From contig NEEC01000015.1 in assembly GCA_002189035.1 (NCBI GenBank), forward strand, positions 1,798,001 to 1,862,000: a stretch of DNA of 64,000 nucleotides, written 5' to 3'. The position numbers were made by a program, and so were the translations under genes. Of the stretch, positions 24,164 to 36,118 are shown piece by piece. Below the pieces are notes generated by a model that was not told the DNA's origin, made no database searches, and worked only from the letters and a program-made list of their open reading frames with translations. The stretch is from Utricularia gibba (Eukaryota; Streptophyta; Magnoliopsida; Lamiales; Lentibulariaceae). Numbering within the stretch: the stretch's first letter is position 1; every line of letters starts with the position of its first letter.

Positions 24164-25988
24164 TTACGTAATATGCACACGTACCACCCCAAAACCAGAG
24201 ATAATGAATTGAATAGAACTTTTTTAAAAAAATTGATTAATTTAAATAGAAAATAAGCTTGAAAAACGTATATTTTAAATATATCTATAAAACGTAATAT
24301 TATTTTAAATGCATATTTATAAAATCTATATATTATATATAGTTTGTATTTTAATCATATATTATGCATGTTTATCCAAACATAAAGTATGCGATTGACT
24401 GATGGAAATAAAATGATTTAATTATACATTATGTCACGTTTAATTATTAGAAAAAAATGTCTAAATCTTAATAAATTTATTTTTTTTATCCAAATACGTG
24501 ATTAATTAACTAATTAATTGGCTTTGTTTTGTTTGTATAGAAAGAAAGGAATCTTGTTGGAATCCCTAAACCCGGACGCCATCCCATCCCCTTCCCCCCT
24601 CTTTACTTCAGTGCAGTGAAGCCGAACCCTACCCAGAATTGCAATTGAATGCCTGGTTCGAGCTCCCACATTTACTTCCTCACCTACGTGCTGTAAGTAA
24701 CCTCCCCGTTGTTTCCCTTTCGCTTATTATTTTGCATTCCGATTGCCCTCCCCCCACCCCCTGCCACTGCCTCTGCCTCTGCCTCTGCTTCCGCCTCGAT
24801 ACCAGAGTTCCCCCTCCCCCTTGGCTTCGCCGCTCCTTCGTCTGCTGCTTGGGCTTGACTACTGCCCACGCCATTCAACCGTCTCCTTAACCCGCCGGCG
24901 ACAACCAGTGGAATCGAGATCATAATTCGAGGCGATGTGGGATCAACGCCGCCAGCCGCCTGAAAACTATCCATCTCCACTGAGAAAATCCAATTTTCTA
25001 GTGGTTACGTTTCCCTAAAAAAAAATGCCCTAACCCGTGACGGCAACAAATTCAAATCATTTAAAATAAAGATTCAATCATAATTAAATTATTATTTAAT
25101 ATCTTTTATAATTAAATTATTTAAATTTCTAAAATAGCAAACCGTATAATTTTGTATGATTTAAAACAATTGTGTGCAGTGTGTACTCGTAACGCGGGCT
25201 TCGAGGAATTGGAGCGGGCTCGATTAAATGCCGCATTTGTCCTGGAGTAAGTAACAAGAATACCTACCCTCTCTCCCTCTTATAATTTTACAACAAATGA
25301 ATAAATATGTAATAAGGATTAGCGTGTGGGACCCCAAGAGGACCAGGACAGGGTCATGTTGCCAATAGGATCATCTCCTTACGTGGATTCAAGGCTATAT
25401 TTGGAATTCCAATACACAAAAACCACACCACTCCTCCAACCCATCTCCTAGTCCCTTACTTTCTATTGATGATGGAATAAAATTTCGATTTAAAAAGGAT
25501 ATTAAATTGTGTTGGGAGATATAAAAATAGTGTTTGGTCCATGACCGCGGGGGATTATAATACTAGCACCATTTTTTTTTTTTTTTTTACCGTGGTCCAG
25601 GTGGACCACCATGCCCATTACTTTTCACTGCTCGGCATGAGATGGATTGTGTGTCGTTCGGCGTGATTCACAAGCCTAATCCAGAGCCTTCCACAATTAA
25701 AGCCCAATTTATATAAATTGAAATCATGATTAAATCATAGTCTTTATTTAAAACGATTCTAATTTAATTCAGTTGCTATCAAAAACGAATTCAATCTTTA
25801 TTTAACCGTTTGGAATAATGGAGATTGAGGAGCTTGTGGGGATGACAAGTTTTTATTTAAATAAAAAAAGTGAATTTTTTATTATCTGGAAAATCAGTGC
25901 AAAGCTATTTTTCTGAGTCCCGTATTTAATGACAAGTGGCAACACGCTTCCCGTGGAAATTAAAACGAAGAAAGTCAAAACGCACTGG

Positions 25989-26152
25989 CACGTGTCGAGG
26001 CAGCCAGTCACCCGACGAATCGCAAAAACCCCCCTAAAAAAGAAGAAATTAGACAAAAATCATGTACGGGATTATTGGTGGATATTAATTAAATTAACGA
26101 CCCTACTAATCAAATTTATTATGACTTGGCAAGAGCGCCGGAGTCGCACGTG
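25989..26152. promoter_or_regulatory. Two G-box/ABRE-like CACGTG motifs upstream of SCL8
   Basis: CACGTGTC at 25989-25996 and CACGTG at 26147-26152, about 690 and 530 bases upstream of the GRAS gene start. G-boxes are bound by bZIP and bHLH factors. Motif presence only; two 6-mers in this length could be chance. Confidence 0.3.
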
Positions 26153-26683
26153 TGAACGGAGCGTGTAATGAAGGCGGGGAATCTGGTAACCAATACCCCA
26201 GCTGGTTTACCAGAAAAAGGGAGGGCTGGGCAATCCCCACCGCACATCTGGTAACGGCGATCATCATCCGACGGTGGGTGTGAAAGAAAAGACATGACGT
26301 TGAAAGCGATGACAAAGCAACGGGATTTCCAAGGTTTTAGTTGCATATGGACGCAACAAATAACCTGTGGATGGAGTGGGAATGGGGAAAGGTGATTAGT
26401 GATTCCACACACAAACACCAATTCGTTAGAATCGAAACACAGCACATTCCTGCGCCTGCAAAACTAACACCAGGATGCGAATATGACGAGAGTGGAGGGA
26501 GTAAATAGCAAAGTCTCCCACGGCTTACCTCTTTCCTCCTTATAACAACGCACCTTGGCTTTGGCTCCCTCCGGCTTCAAAACACAAGCTCTGACTCTCG
26601 CACACACGCACAAAGCCTTGATGCAGCCTTTCTCCCCGCCTTTTCCACGCTGAAGTCTTCTGCTTTTCCGCCCAAAACTCACC

Positions 26684-28403
26684 ATGTCTTCCGGCGGACC
26701 CCCGGATTTCTACTCTGCGGCAAGTGGATCTGCAGCGGCTTCGGTTCTACTCTCCAGCGCTGCTGGGGTGTATAATCCTTTGCTCGCCCAAGAGGGCACT
26801 TCTCGATGGTGGGGAGGGATGCAGGGGCGCAGATCCGCCTGCCGGACTTCATTGGGAAGAGATCTCTGGTGGATGTTCAGCAGAATCAGCAGGCGCTTGG
26901 TTTTTATCTGAGGAGTATGAAGAAGATGAGGCCTCATTATGAGGTGTCTCCTCTGGCTTTCTCTCCGATCACCTCGATCCCTAGGTATGGGGTTCCAATT
27001 TTGCGTCAACAGGGGATTCGTGATTCCACTCTTGCAACCGCCAGTTTTAGTAATTCGCCTGTGATTCCCTCGGCGGTGAACGGAGACTTTTTTACCCGTA
27101 CGGAGGAGACGGAGAAGAGCCTGATGAATCACCGACTGAAGGAACTGGAGAAGGAGCTTCTGAAAGATGAAGAAGAAGACGGATCCGTCTCCGTGGTTAC
27201 CAACACCGAATTATCCGAGGCGATTCGGAATTTGATCGACCCGGCGCAGAATTCAATTTCCCCTCGCCTACTTCGTCCTCTTCTTCCTCTTCCTCCTCCT
27301 CCGTTTCCCAGCCTTCCCCCTGTCAAAGACAAGCCCTAATCGACGCCGCCGTCGCTATCTCCGAAGGGAAACCCGACGCCGCCGCGGAGATTTTCACGCG
27401 CCTCCTAGAGGAACCTAAACACAGCCTCACTGCTTATATGGTCTCCGCCTTTAAATCCCGCGGTAGTTTTAATCTCCCGTCCATGGCGGCAGAGGAATAC
27501 GCTGTCTCCACACAGATGTTGTATTGCGTTTCGCCGTGTTTCAAGCTTGGATTCATAGCTGCAAATCTCGCCATTCTTGGAGCAGCCTCTGAGAGAAACC
27601 CTGTTTCGAAAAGATTCATGTCTTGGATTTCGAGCTCGGCCAAGGCGGACAATACGTTCATTTGCTTCATACCTTAGCGGCGGCTGAGACCGGCAGTAAA
27701 TCGCTAACGATCACCGCTTTCACCTACAGCGGTGCCGCAGAGGAGAAACTGAGAACCGTCGGAGAAGTTTTAAAAGCGCTATCGCTGAAAATCGGAGTTT
27801 CCCTGATTTTTCACGTCAGGGATTTCAATATCGCCGCAATCAGCCGCGAGAAGCTGGAAATTAACTCCGACGAAGCACTCGCCGTGAATTTCGCATTCAA
27901 GCTACACAAGTTACCGGACGAGAGCGTGACCGTCGAGAACATCCGCGACGATCTGCTCCGTCGCGTGAAGACGTTGTCCCCCGCCGTGGTCACGGTCGTG
28001 GAGCAAGAGCTTAACACGAACACGGCACCTCTGATCACGCGCGTTCGCGACGCGTACGATTACTACGCCGCCCTACTGGAGTCTCTTGACTCCACCGTCG
28101 CCGCCGATAGCCCCCCGATCGGGCAAGAATCCTCAACGGGATCGGACGGCGGATACTCAATTCCGTCGCATCGGAGGGCCGCGAGCGCGTCGAAAGATGC
28201 GAGGTATTCGGCAAGTGGCGCTGCCGCATGAGCATGGCCGGCTTCCAGCCGTTCGTCATCAGTCCACGCGCCACCGAATCGCTTAGGGCCAAACTCAACT
28301 CCGGAGCACGTGTCAATCCAGGATTCACGGTGAGCGAAGATTCCGGCGGGATCTGTTTCGGATGGAGGGGAAAACCCTCACCGTCGCGTCCGCTTGGCGC
28401 TGA
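26684..28403 (+). CDS. SCL8: SCARECROW-LIKE 8 type GRAS protein, reading frame broken five times as read
   Basis: GRAS transcriptional regulator, normally intronless. The region encodes, in order: [26 protein letters not shown]; a leucine/acidic stretch and an NLIDPAQNS block; polyserine; the LHRI start [25 protein letters not shown]; the VHIID equivalent [18 protein letters not shown]; the LHRII/PFYRE region ([40 protein letters not shown]); and SAW ([34 protein letters not shown]). These pieces lie in successive frames. Each switch equals loss of one base, near 26816-26818 (GGG), 27260-27263 (CCCC), 27591-27596 (GAGAGA), 28111-28116 (CCCCCC) and 28367-28374 (GGGGAAAA). Span 1720 plus 5 gives 1725 bases, a whole 574-residue protein plus stop. 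The conserved residues are otherwise intact, so sequence error is likelier than a pseudogene. Confidence 0.85.
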
Positions 28404-29666
28404 TTTTTACCGATTAAAAAAATGCCGCCACCCAGTTGGTAATAACCAGTTACTGCTAAATTAACCCTATGTTTTACCTCACTCCTAGTCCCATTGTTGT
28501 GCTCCTTAATTTTATGTATAGGAAACTTTTTTGCTATTTAATTTATATACAAAAAAACGCCAAATTACAAAAAGTCAACCCAAAGAAACACTAAATATCC
28601 ACTTCGTTTTATTTAATTTATTTTCGGTCAAAGAAGTCAACCGCCATTAGAAGAACGTCATGAAGGAAGAGAATATTACGTAAATACCCTCTAAATGAGC
28701 TCTTTTATTAATTAAAACCATATTCTATAATTATACCTAGTTTTAGGGGTACAGTCTATTTTTGTAATTAGCGTTGGTAACGAATTTATTGTGAAGTCGA
28801 TGTACCTCCATAATCTCCTACTTGATTGATTGTCCTCTTTTACCCTCCCCTTTTTCTTTCTTGAACTGGAGTCTTTTTTACTGAGCACTTTTAGAATTGG
28901 GTACATGCTTTTTCGGTCAAACATTAATATTTTACAATAAATATATTATTTTTTTACAATTTAATAATAATCTGAAAATGCAACCGATTCAACCCATTAA
29001 TGAATTGCTCGGGTCTACCGTGGGGGAACCACACAAGATTCCCGCTGCCTTTGGAAGTAGGTCCGTGGGACGTCTGTGAAGCTACTACTCCTATTAAATC
29101 GGCTCTAATTTAATAACCTTGAATTTATAATTTTAATTATTTTGAAAACGGAAAACAATAATTTTAATTATATAGATCAAGAAAATGAGGCGAAAGAGAC
29201 AATTGTGGACTTTTGAAGGGTAGGCAGGCATTAAATGCATATTTGGGGGGAGCAAGTTGTAATATAGGGTAAGTGCGAGGGCGGCTTCTCTTAAAAAAAT
29301 ATATATTTGGGTACTGTACAATTAAATAAATTGAAGGTATAATACAGTGTTTTGGTTGTTGAGCATTAGATACAACCAAATTCAATTCCTAAGCTATTCA
29401 GGTGCAATGTTTTCAATTTGATTCGCAAATTGAAATTTCGAACAAATTTTGATAGAAATGATTGAATGTCTGAAATCGAAATTTACAATATTTTGAACCA
29501 TACACAAAAATATATGTAAATATTTTGAAATCCCAAGGTATTAACACATATATACATACACACATATATATATGTGTATGTATATGTTTGGTGATGGTAG
29601 ATAAACACGTGGATTAATGGGATATAGAATAAATTAGTGTAATTTCAAGCCAATGGGCCAGGCCCA
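28404..29666. other. Intergenic region between convergent SCL8 and MYB62-like genes
   Basis: No supported gene. AT-rich. 29543-29587 is an AT/GT microsatellite that is nearly self-complementary (ACATATATACATACACACATA... mirrored by TGTGTATGTATATGT) and could fold into a cruciform or hairpin. Open frames at 28712-29385 are minus-strand spurious frames. Confidence 0.5.
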
Positions 29667-30488
29667 CTACTGCATGGACCAAGCGTCTTCCCACCAAACG
29701 GCGTCGTTTGGTTGACTGAAGAAGGAACCACGGAAGCATTCCATGGCTTCAACGTCTGTACTAGAGGACGCGACATCAACTCCGCCGCCACCGGAATACG
29801 CTTGAATCACAGCTCCGTCGTACCCGAATGGCGACGACAGCAACTGTCGATCGGCGTTGGTGGTGGTGCGGCTAGTGTCGTGGCGGTCTTGATCGTGGAC
29901 GCCAATGCCCTCCGCCTCAACCTGCATCGCACGGTTCATGGTGTGCTCGGTTGGAGTCATGTGTTTTTGGATCTTGGTTCTCCAGAAATTTTTTATCTCG
30001 TTGTCGGTTCGTCCCGGGAGATGCTTCGCAATCTTCGACCATCTGCATTCAATTCCCTTTCAAGTTGGGATACATATCAAACCAGAAAGTTTGGATGAAC
30101 ACAGAGGGGGTATGTGAGGAACCTGTTCCCCACTTGGAGTGAAGCTCGATGATCAAAAGCTGCTCCTCCGTCGTGATGTTACCCCTCCTCAGGTCGGGGC
30201 GGAGGTAATTAAGCCATCGCAGCCGACAGCTCTTCCCTGTCCGCTTCAGCCCTTTGAACCGAAGGCGGCGTGGTAACACAACGACGGCGCCATAAAAATG
30301 ATCACGAATAACTAACCAACTAACCGGAAGAGCGAGCAACGGTATTCCAAATGCCTTCGCCGTGATTCGCTATGTAGTTGATGAGGATGATATCTTCCTC
30401 CACGGTCCATGGCCCCTTCCTCACTTCACACTCCGGTGAAACTTTATCCATTTCAGGGGTAGGAGGAGAAATGTCTGAGTTCCCCATT
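29667..30488 (-). CDS. R2R3-MYB transcription factor, subgroup 20 (MYB62/MYB116-like), frame break at exon 2 end
   Basis: Nuclear regulator. MYB62 and relatives act in phosphate-starvation and gibberellin responses. Exon 1, 30488-30325: [15 protein letters not shown]...[35 protein letters not shown]. Exon 2 runs from about 30256 to about 30121: [41 protein letters not shown]. Exon 3 begins near 30045: [28 protein letters not shown]. The tail ends at 29667 with WWEDAWSMQ, a motif I associate with this subgroup. At the end of exon 2 the family reads WGN-R across the intron (G-AAC-AG|G or A). Here the run of four C (30128-30131, plus strand) is one base short, so exon 2 and exon 3 cannot be joined in frame with any GT donor I can find. 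Same type of defect as in SCL8. Confidence 0.82.
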
Positions 30489-31404
30489 TATAGATGTCAG
30501 CACTCTAACTAAACCCCCATTAACAAACAATTCAGCCATTGTTTAACCCACATTCACTGCATGGTAATCTCTGTTACTGTTCCTATGAACCAGGGTGGAT
30601 GAATCCTTCTGGAAGGAGGTCACCAAGGGAGCCTAAATATGACTGTGGGCTCTCTGAGATTGATTGAATCTTTGCATGGGATGCACAGTGCAAAGTTGTT
30701 CTCCGCAGTAAAAAGGCTGATGATCAGGAGGAGACGTGGCTGGCGGGGACGGGAGGGGGAGGATGGGAGTTAGGTTTTTTTTACGTGGATTCGAGGGGCT
30801 TCGGAGGTCGTGTGTTGTCTTGGTTGGATTAATCATCCAGACACGAAGTGCTGCCCACATGCCTTAACGCTGCCTAATCATTTAATGGGTACTAATCGCT
30901 TTTAGCCATTAAGTAATTTGTCTTGGCTTAGTTTAAGTATACATTTCGTGCTACCACGTGCCCTAATCGTGCTCATTAATCTATTTGTCTTCTCGGTTAA
31001 TATTTTCTCCAGATAAAGGCGTGTCCCTTTCTTTCCTCATATGTCTTAATTCCGACATGCACTTTTTTACATTTTGCGTCCGCATTTTCTTTTTTTCTTT
31101 TAATTTTAAAATATGAGGCGTCTAAGTAGGGATTTTAATATATTTGATGTTTATGTGATTAAATGGATCGCATTTACAATGATTGAATTTTGTAAGTTTG
31201 GGGTGGGTACTTTCCTTGGAACGGACCAAATTGCCCTCATTCGTTGCAAAATTTGACCTAGGGATGGATACAGACGACCAAGTCTCTGGTAGGGATAACT
31301 GTGTGTGCCTCGGTGGTGTTGTGGTGTGTGCCTTGCGCTTACTGTGCATGTGACCAGCTTGTTGTGCTCGACAGACAACTATGGAGAATCACGTCAAAAG
31401 TGGT
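30489..31404. other. Intergenic region upstream of MYB62-like gene
   Basis: No supported gene. 30489 to about 31000 probably holds the MYB promoter (minus strand); a CACGTG G-box is at 30955-30960. 31000-31400 would be the MLH3 3' flank. Open frames here have no recognisable motif. Confidence 0.45.
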
Positions 31405-34400
31405 TCAGGGTATGGCAGAGTTGGCCTGGTTCAACCGGTGCGCTGTCCGGCGTAAACTGACTTTATGTGTGCGTAAGCCGTGCCATGGATCATCGCTTGA
31501 GGTGAGCTTATGGATGCTTCTGCGCAGCAGCTGCAGCTCCACGAGAGGGACAGTCGTGGGTCGCCCATGGGCACACTGAAAGAGATGAAGGATCACAGAA
31601 GAAGATGAATCCAACCCGGATTACGGTCGTTATCGTTGTATCAGAATCAGAAGTGGGGGTGGGGTCTGGTTGGGGTCTGGTTCTGAGGTCACCTGAAAGC
31701 AGAGTGAAGTCTGCTTCAGCTCTTCAACAATGAGGGAACATTCTGAAGCAAGCAGCGCGTCCCCAAACATAATAGCTCCTACATCATGGCATCAAGTTAA
31801 AAACGCAAGACTCTGTTGAGTGGCAGGGGGTGAATTAGTGAGTACCTCGGCATGCCTTGTTGTTGAGGATACGGAGGACAGCCGGAGGTATGGTAGAAGA
31901 TCCGTCTGTGTCTGCCAGCTACATGAAGATCATTTGGTCATATCAGGTCCTTTCAACATCATGGAGCAAGAGAAAAGTCATCTCACCTGTTGAAGGAACT
32001 CCAGTAGATCAATGTCCGTTAGTTTAACATCCAATATGCTTGGTACCTGAATTCATTCACTAATATGTGAGTCGGGTGGGCTCATTGCAACAAGTCTGAA
32101 AACTTGAATAAGCATTACCGACAGGAGTTTAACTTCAGCCGGCCGCTTGTGGACAAATTCTAAGTTCCTGCAAACAAAAAAAAGCATGGAAACCAAGAAA
32201 GCACATATGCAAATGGCTGTGAGGCATATGGGCTGCTATGAGGTTTGATGTGGAAAAATACGTTCTGGTGCGTTAGTGTAAACTGTGAAAGGTTTCATGA
32301 AAAAACGGGATTACTCTGTAAAGCAAACTGTATCCTGAATATTCCAGGTCCATCCCAAGCTTGAATTTGCTCAGCATAATTATGCAGCAACTGATAACCA
32401 ATTTCAGGCAGTACCTATTTTCCAGATATCAAAGAGGTTGAGCTGCATTAACCAAAGAAATTCTCATGCGAGCAAGATGATGACATACCAATTCTTGCTC
32501 GGCATCCAAGTGTTCCAGTCTTCTCATTTCACCAGATAATACCTGATATTTTAAAAAAAAGATTATAAGATTCAAGGAGAAAACCTGGCATCATACCCTG
32601 CAAGGAGTTCTACCTTCTGGCGTAATTCTTCCAGCCTAATTCTTTCATCAGCTGCATGCTGTAAATGATAACCAATAGATTCGTTAACTTCAAAGTTTAT
32701 TCCGTGTCACAGTATTATGTGGATGTTATTGTCACAATCCCGGTTGAAAACGCAAATCACTAAGCATCGAACCATGTCATGCACCGTAATTAGGAGAAAA
32801 AGACGTTTCTATGAACAAGAGAGCAAAAGGTATAACACAATATTCCTGGAAAAGCAATAACCTGGTCAATGAGAGCTAGTGTGTTTCTAGCTACAACCGC
32901 AATGAATTTCTTATCAACTTGACTAAGAACTCTGGCATCTTGCAGTGACTCCCGATCTATGGAGTTGGGAACTATACCATCAGTATCAAAGCACAGTATC
33001 TCAGAAGACACATCTAGAATAAAATCCCTATGCTTTTGATCCCCCGATCCAATTCTAACCTATAAAGTTCAATAAAGGTAAGTGCAGAATAAGAATCCAT
33101 AACAGAAAACCAATTATAAATATCAAATTTGGACAGGAGAAGCGATATACAGCTTCTTGAATTGGTAAGCTGGAATCCCACTTGCACAAATCATCAGCCC
33201 CATCCTTGAAACTCACACCTGGAAGGTAAATATTCACAAGTGATCGACTTGAAAATTGACAACAATCATTTTGGTCACAGATTCACCAATGAGCCAAGCT
33301 AGTAATGCCCCAATAACAATTAGTGCCTAACACATATCTACTTGTTCTAATCACCAATAATATAATGAGAGCTGGCACATACTAGCCAACATGTCACTTT
33401 TCACTGGTTCAACGTTGCAGGCCGCCTGTGGGCAATGTCTGAGAGAAGATTATGATGTAAAAGGTTAATGTAAAATGTTCATAACAGTATCAAATGAACT
33501 TAAAACCATACATTGGAAGAATCCTCTGCTGACCTTTCGAGTTGAGGCAATTTGGCTTCATCAACCAATGACTTTTGTTGGAGCTGTAATTTTCCAAATT
33601 CTAGATGAAGATATCAACAATTCAAACATTGTGCAACAGAAAACTGAACCCAAGATACGGAACCAGAAGTCCTAAAAACTTACTGGAATCATGTTTAGTA
33701 GACATGCTGGAAGAATAAGCCAAATCTAAATATCTCGTTTTTCCATTATAAAATGGTGGAGCGGAACTACTTCTGTTTGATCTTTTCTTTGTTCTACTCA
33801 TCAAGTATCGATTTCCATGACAAGAATCAGTAGACTCATGAAGTGCTGATGCTGTGTCGAAGAAAGATTCAATATAACATTTTTTAGGAGATTCCCAACA
33901 TGTTGAGATCAAAGATTTCCTTTCTGTTCCAAAAAATCGTTCAGCGGATCTACCAATTTCCCCAGGGCTTTGACCAATTTTTTTCTTATCAACAGAGAAC
34001 ATATTTGAAAAGCCACTGGAAGTCTGATACTGCCATTCATCTCTTGTGGTCAAACTGCTGCTCCCTAAATTTTCATTTGCTATCTCAAATGAAAATTCAT
34101 CACCATATCCAGAACCATCCTTGGAAAAGCTAGTGGAAGCAACTGCAAGACATTTGCTACCACTGGTTTCTGAGTAAAACCTGAGAGGAACTTTCAGCGC
34201 ATCCCAGAAGAAAGCTTCTGATATTTCTACATTGTTATATTTATTGCACAGAGATGATTGAGAATTTTTCCCATCATACCATAAATCTTTTCCAGAAATC
34301 ATCGGTTCAGTTTCAGTTGCTATGGGATCATGACAATTACTCCACTGTTCCACATCAAAGCCTTCAGATCCATGTTCAAAGCTTTCATATCTGGACGGTT

Positions 34401-36066
34401 TTAACGTGTGTGGCAAGCTTCTAACATTGGAGCAACTCCTCATCAATGATTTGCTTGGATATCCGAAAAAATCAATATCATCACTCATTTTAGGACAACA
34501 AGCAGAAATTTCACAAGCCCCAAATGGTGATTTTTCATCCTCAGCAGTTCTGAATTCTTTCATCACACTACGCACAGATGCAGCTGATAAGCGTCTTTCA
34601 TCATGGGTACATGATGCAGAGGTTGGAGAGAACGACTTGCATGAAAATTCACTACATCCCATTTCATCACCCATGGACAAAGGGGAAGGAGCAGAGGATC
34701 CAAACTGAGATCGTATTGCATACTTATTCTCATGCAGTAAATCTTCCATTCTTTGAGGCCTTTTAATGTAAGGAACTTTTTCGGACTTGTTCATATTTAT
34801 AACATCGCTATTTCTGCAAAACTTCTTTCTCCTTGGAGACTGAAGATCCAAAGTTTTCTGAAAGTTCTCAATGTTGCAACTCTTCAATCTGATTCCAGAC
34901 GCCTCTGGAATAATTTTCATAAAAAAAGTAACAAAGAGCAAAAGATGAGAATAAAGATAAGTCGCAGACACAGTTCATACTAAAAAGTTTATGCGCCCAG
35001 ATAAAAGCAATTACATTAAAAATAACAAGGCTTCTGTTGGGGTATAACATTTTATATTAATGTGTATGAAAAATGGCAGAACCTCAGACGTTTGCAAGAG
35101 CATTCATTACCAAGAGACTTACTTTCATTCCAAAGATGCATGATACTATTCTCGATGAAGGCAAGCACTGGAATCCAGTCCTGGGACAGGGACATAAACA
35201 AATAAACAAGGTACCATATATTGTAATGATGATTGGAAAGAAAAAAATATACTTTGAAGACTGCACCTTAAATTCCACAATGGCCTTTGACTGTTCATCA
35301 GTAAATACATCATAATAAGATCTTGGACAGCACAGGTTCAGTATGAAGGTTGAAGATAAGTCATAGTGGATGAGCTGCTCATTATTGGTTTCTAACTGCG
35401 AGCTACCAAAAAAAATAAATTTTCCAGCTAACTGATTCAACAGTTTATGAATTGGTCCTTTCTGGATAAATCTTGAGTTGATGTCTAGCTTTAAAGTTGA
35501 GAAATACATGCACCAAGACATCATTCCCCACATAAAAACTGGAAAATGAATGTCACATGGATGGATACATGCATATTGAATTCCCTACATGAAGGCATTA
35601 GCTGATCAGAATACAATTTAAGTGCCATATGGCTTAGACAAAGTGTCACACCTTCACTGGAAGAATATATGAAGGAGCAGAAACGAATCCTGAAAGCTTC
35701 AATTCACCATCAGATACATTCAATTCTAAGAAAGAAGCAGGAATCTCCACCCCAAAGTTACGGGAAAGCATTACTGATGGAGAAGTAGAAGGCTGAGTAT
35801 GAAGGAGCTTATTCATGCTGCATAAAAAAGGATGAGAAAATAACCCCAGAATATAAAACATGATTTGAAAAAGGAAAATGCTATTAGAAAAGAGCCTCAG
35901 CAGTAATTCAACTAAGAGAAAAACCAGGTAAGGTGGAAAGTACCTATCTCGATCAATAACTTTGAATGAGACATTCAAATGAACAAGAGCAATTCTCAGC
36001 ACGGTCATTTTAACAGCATTCAACAACTTATAGTAGCTATGATATCAGAGATAGAGGGTCAGCGAG

Positions 36067-36118
<52 letters not shown>

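Larger units (their letters stand above)
23575..26683. other. Long intergenic region between divergent LSI2-like and SCL8-like genes
   Basis: Three kilobases without a supported gene. 23575-23990 is probably LSI2-like leader and promoter. 24200-24540 and 25030-25140 are AT-rich. 24560-24930 is C-rich and low in complexity, with a CTGCCT-type repeat (about 24761-24800); open frames of 60-98 residues there are alanine/glutamate or proline/leucine repeats and look non-coding. A run of about 18 T lies near 25571-25588. The region just upstream of 26684 is C/T-rich and probably the SCL8 leader. A transcribed non-coding RNA near 24560-24980 cannot be excluded. Confidence 0.5.

Noticed and set aside
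24639-24980. Open frames on both strands with Pro/Leu/Cys or Ala/Glu repeats
   Set aside because: They come from a C-rich low-complexity CTGCCT-type repeat; no conserved motif and no splice context.
9593-30488. Tandem duplication of MYB genes
   Set aside because: The three MYB domains belong to different subgroups with unrelated tails; no flanking duplicated sequence.
31405-31614. A separate small protein gene starting MDSSSSVILHLF
   Set aside because: It is the last MLH3 exon (CAHGRPTTVPL) plus read-through into the intron.
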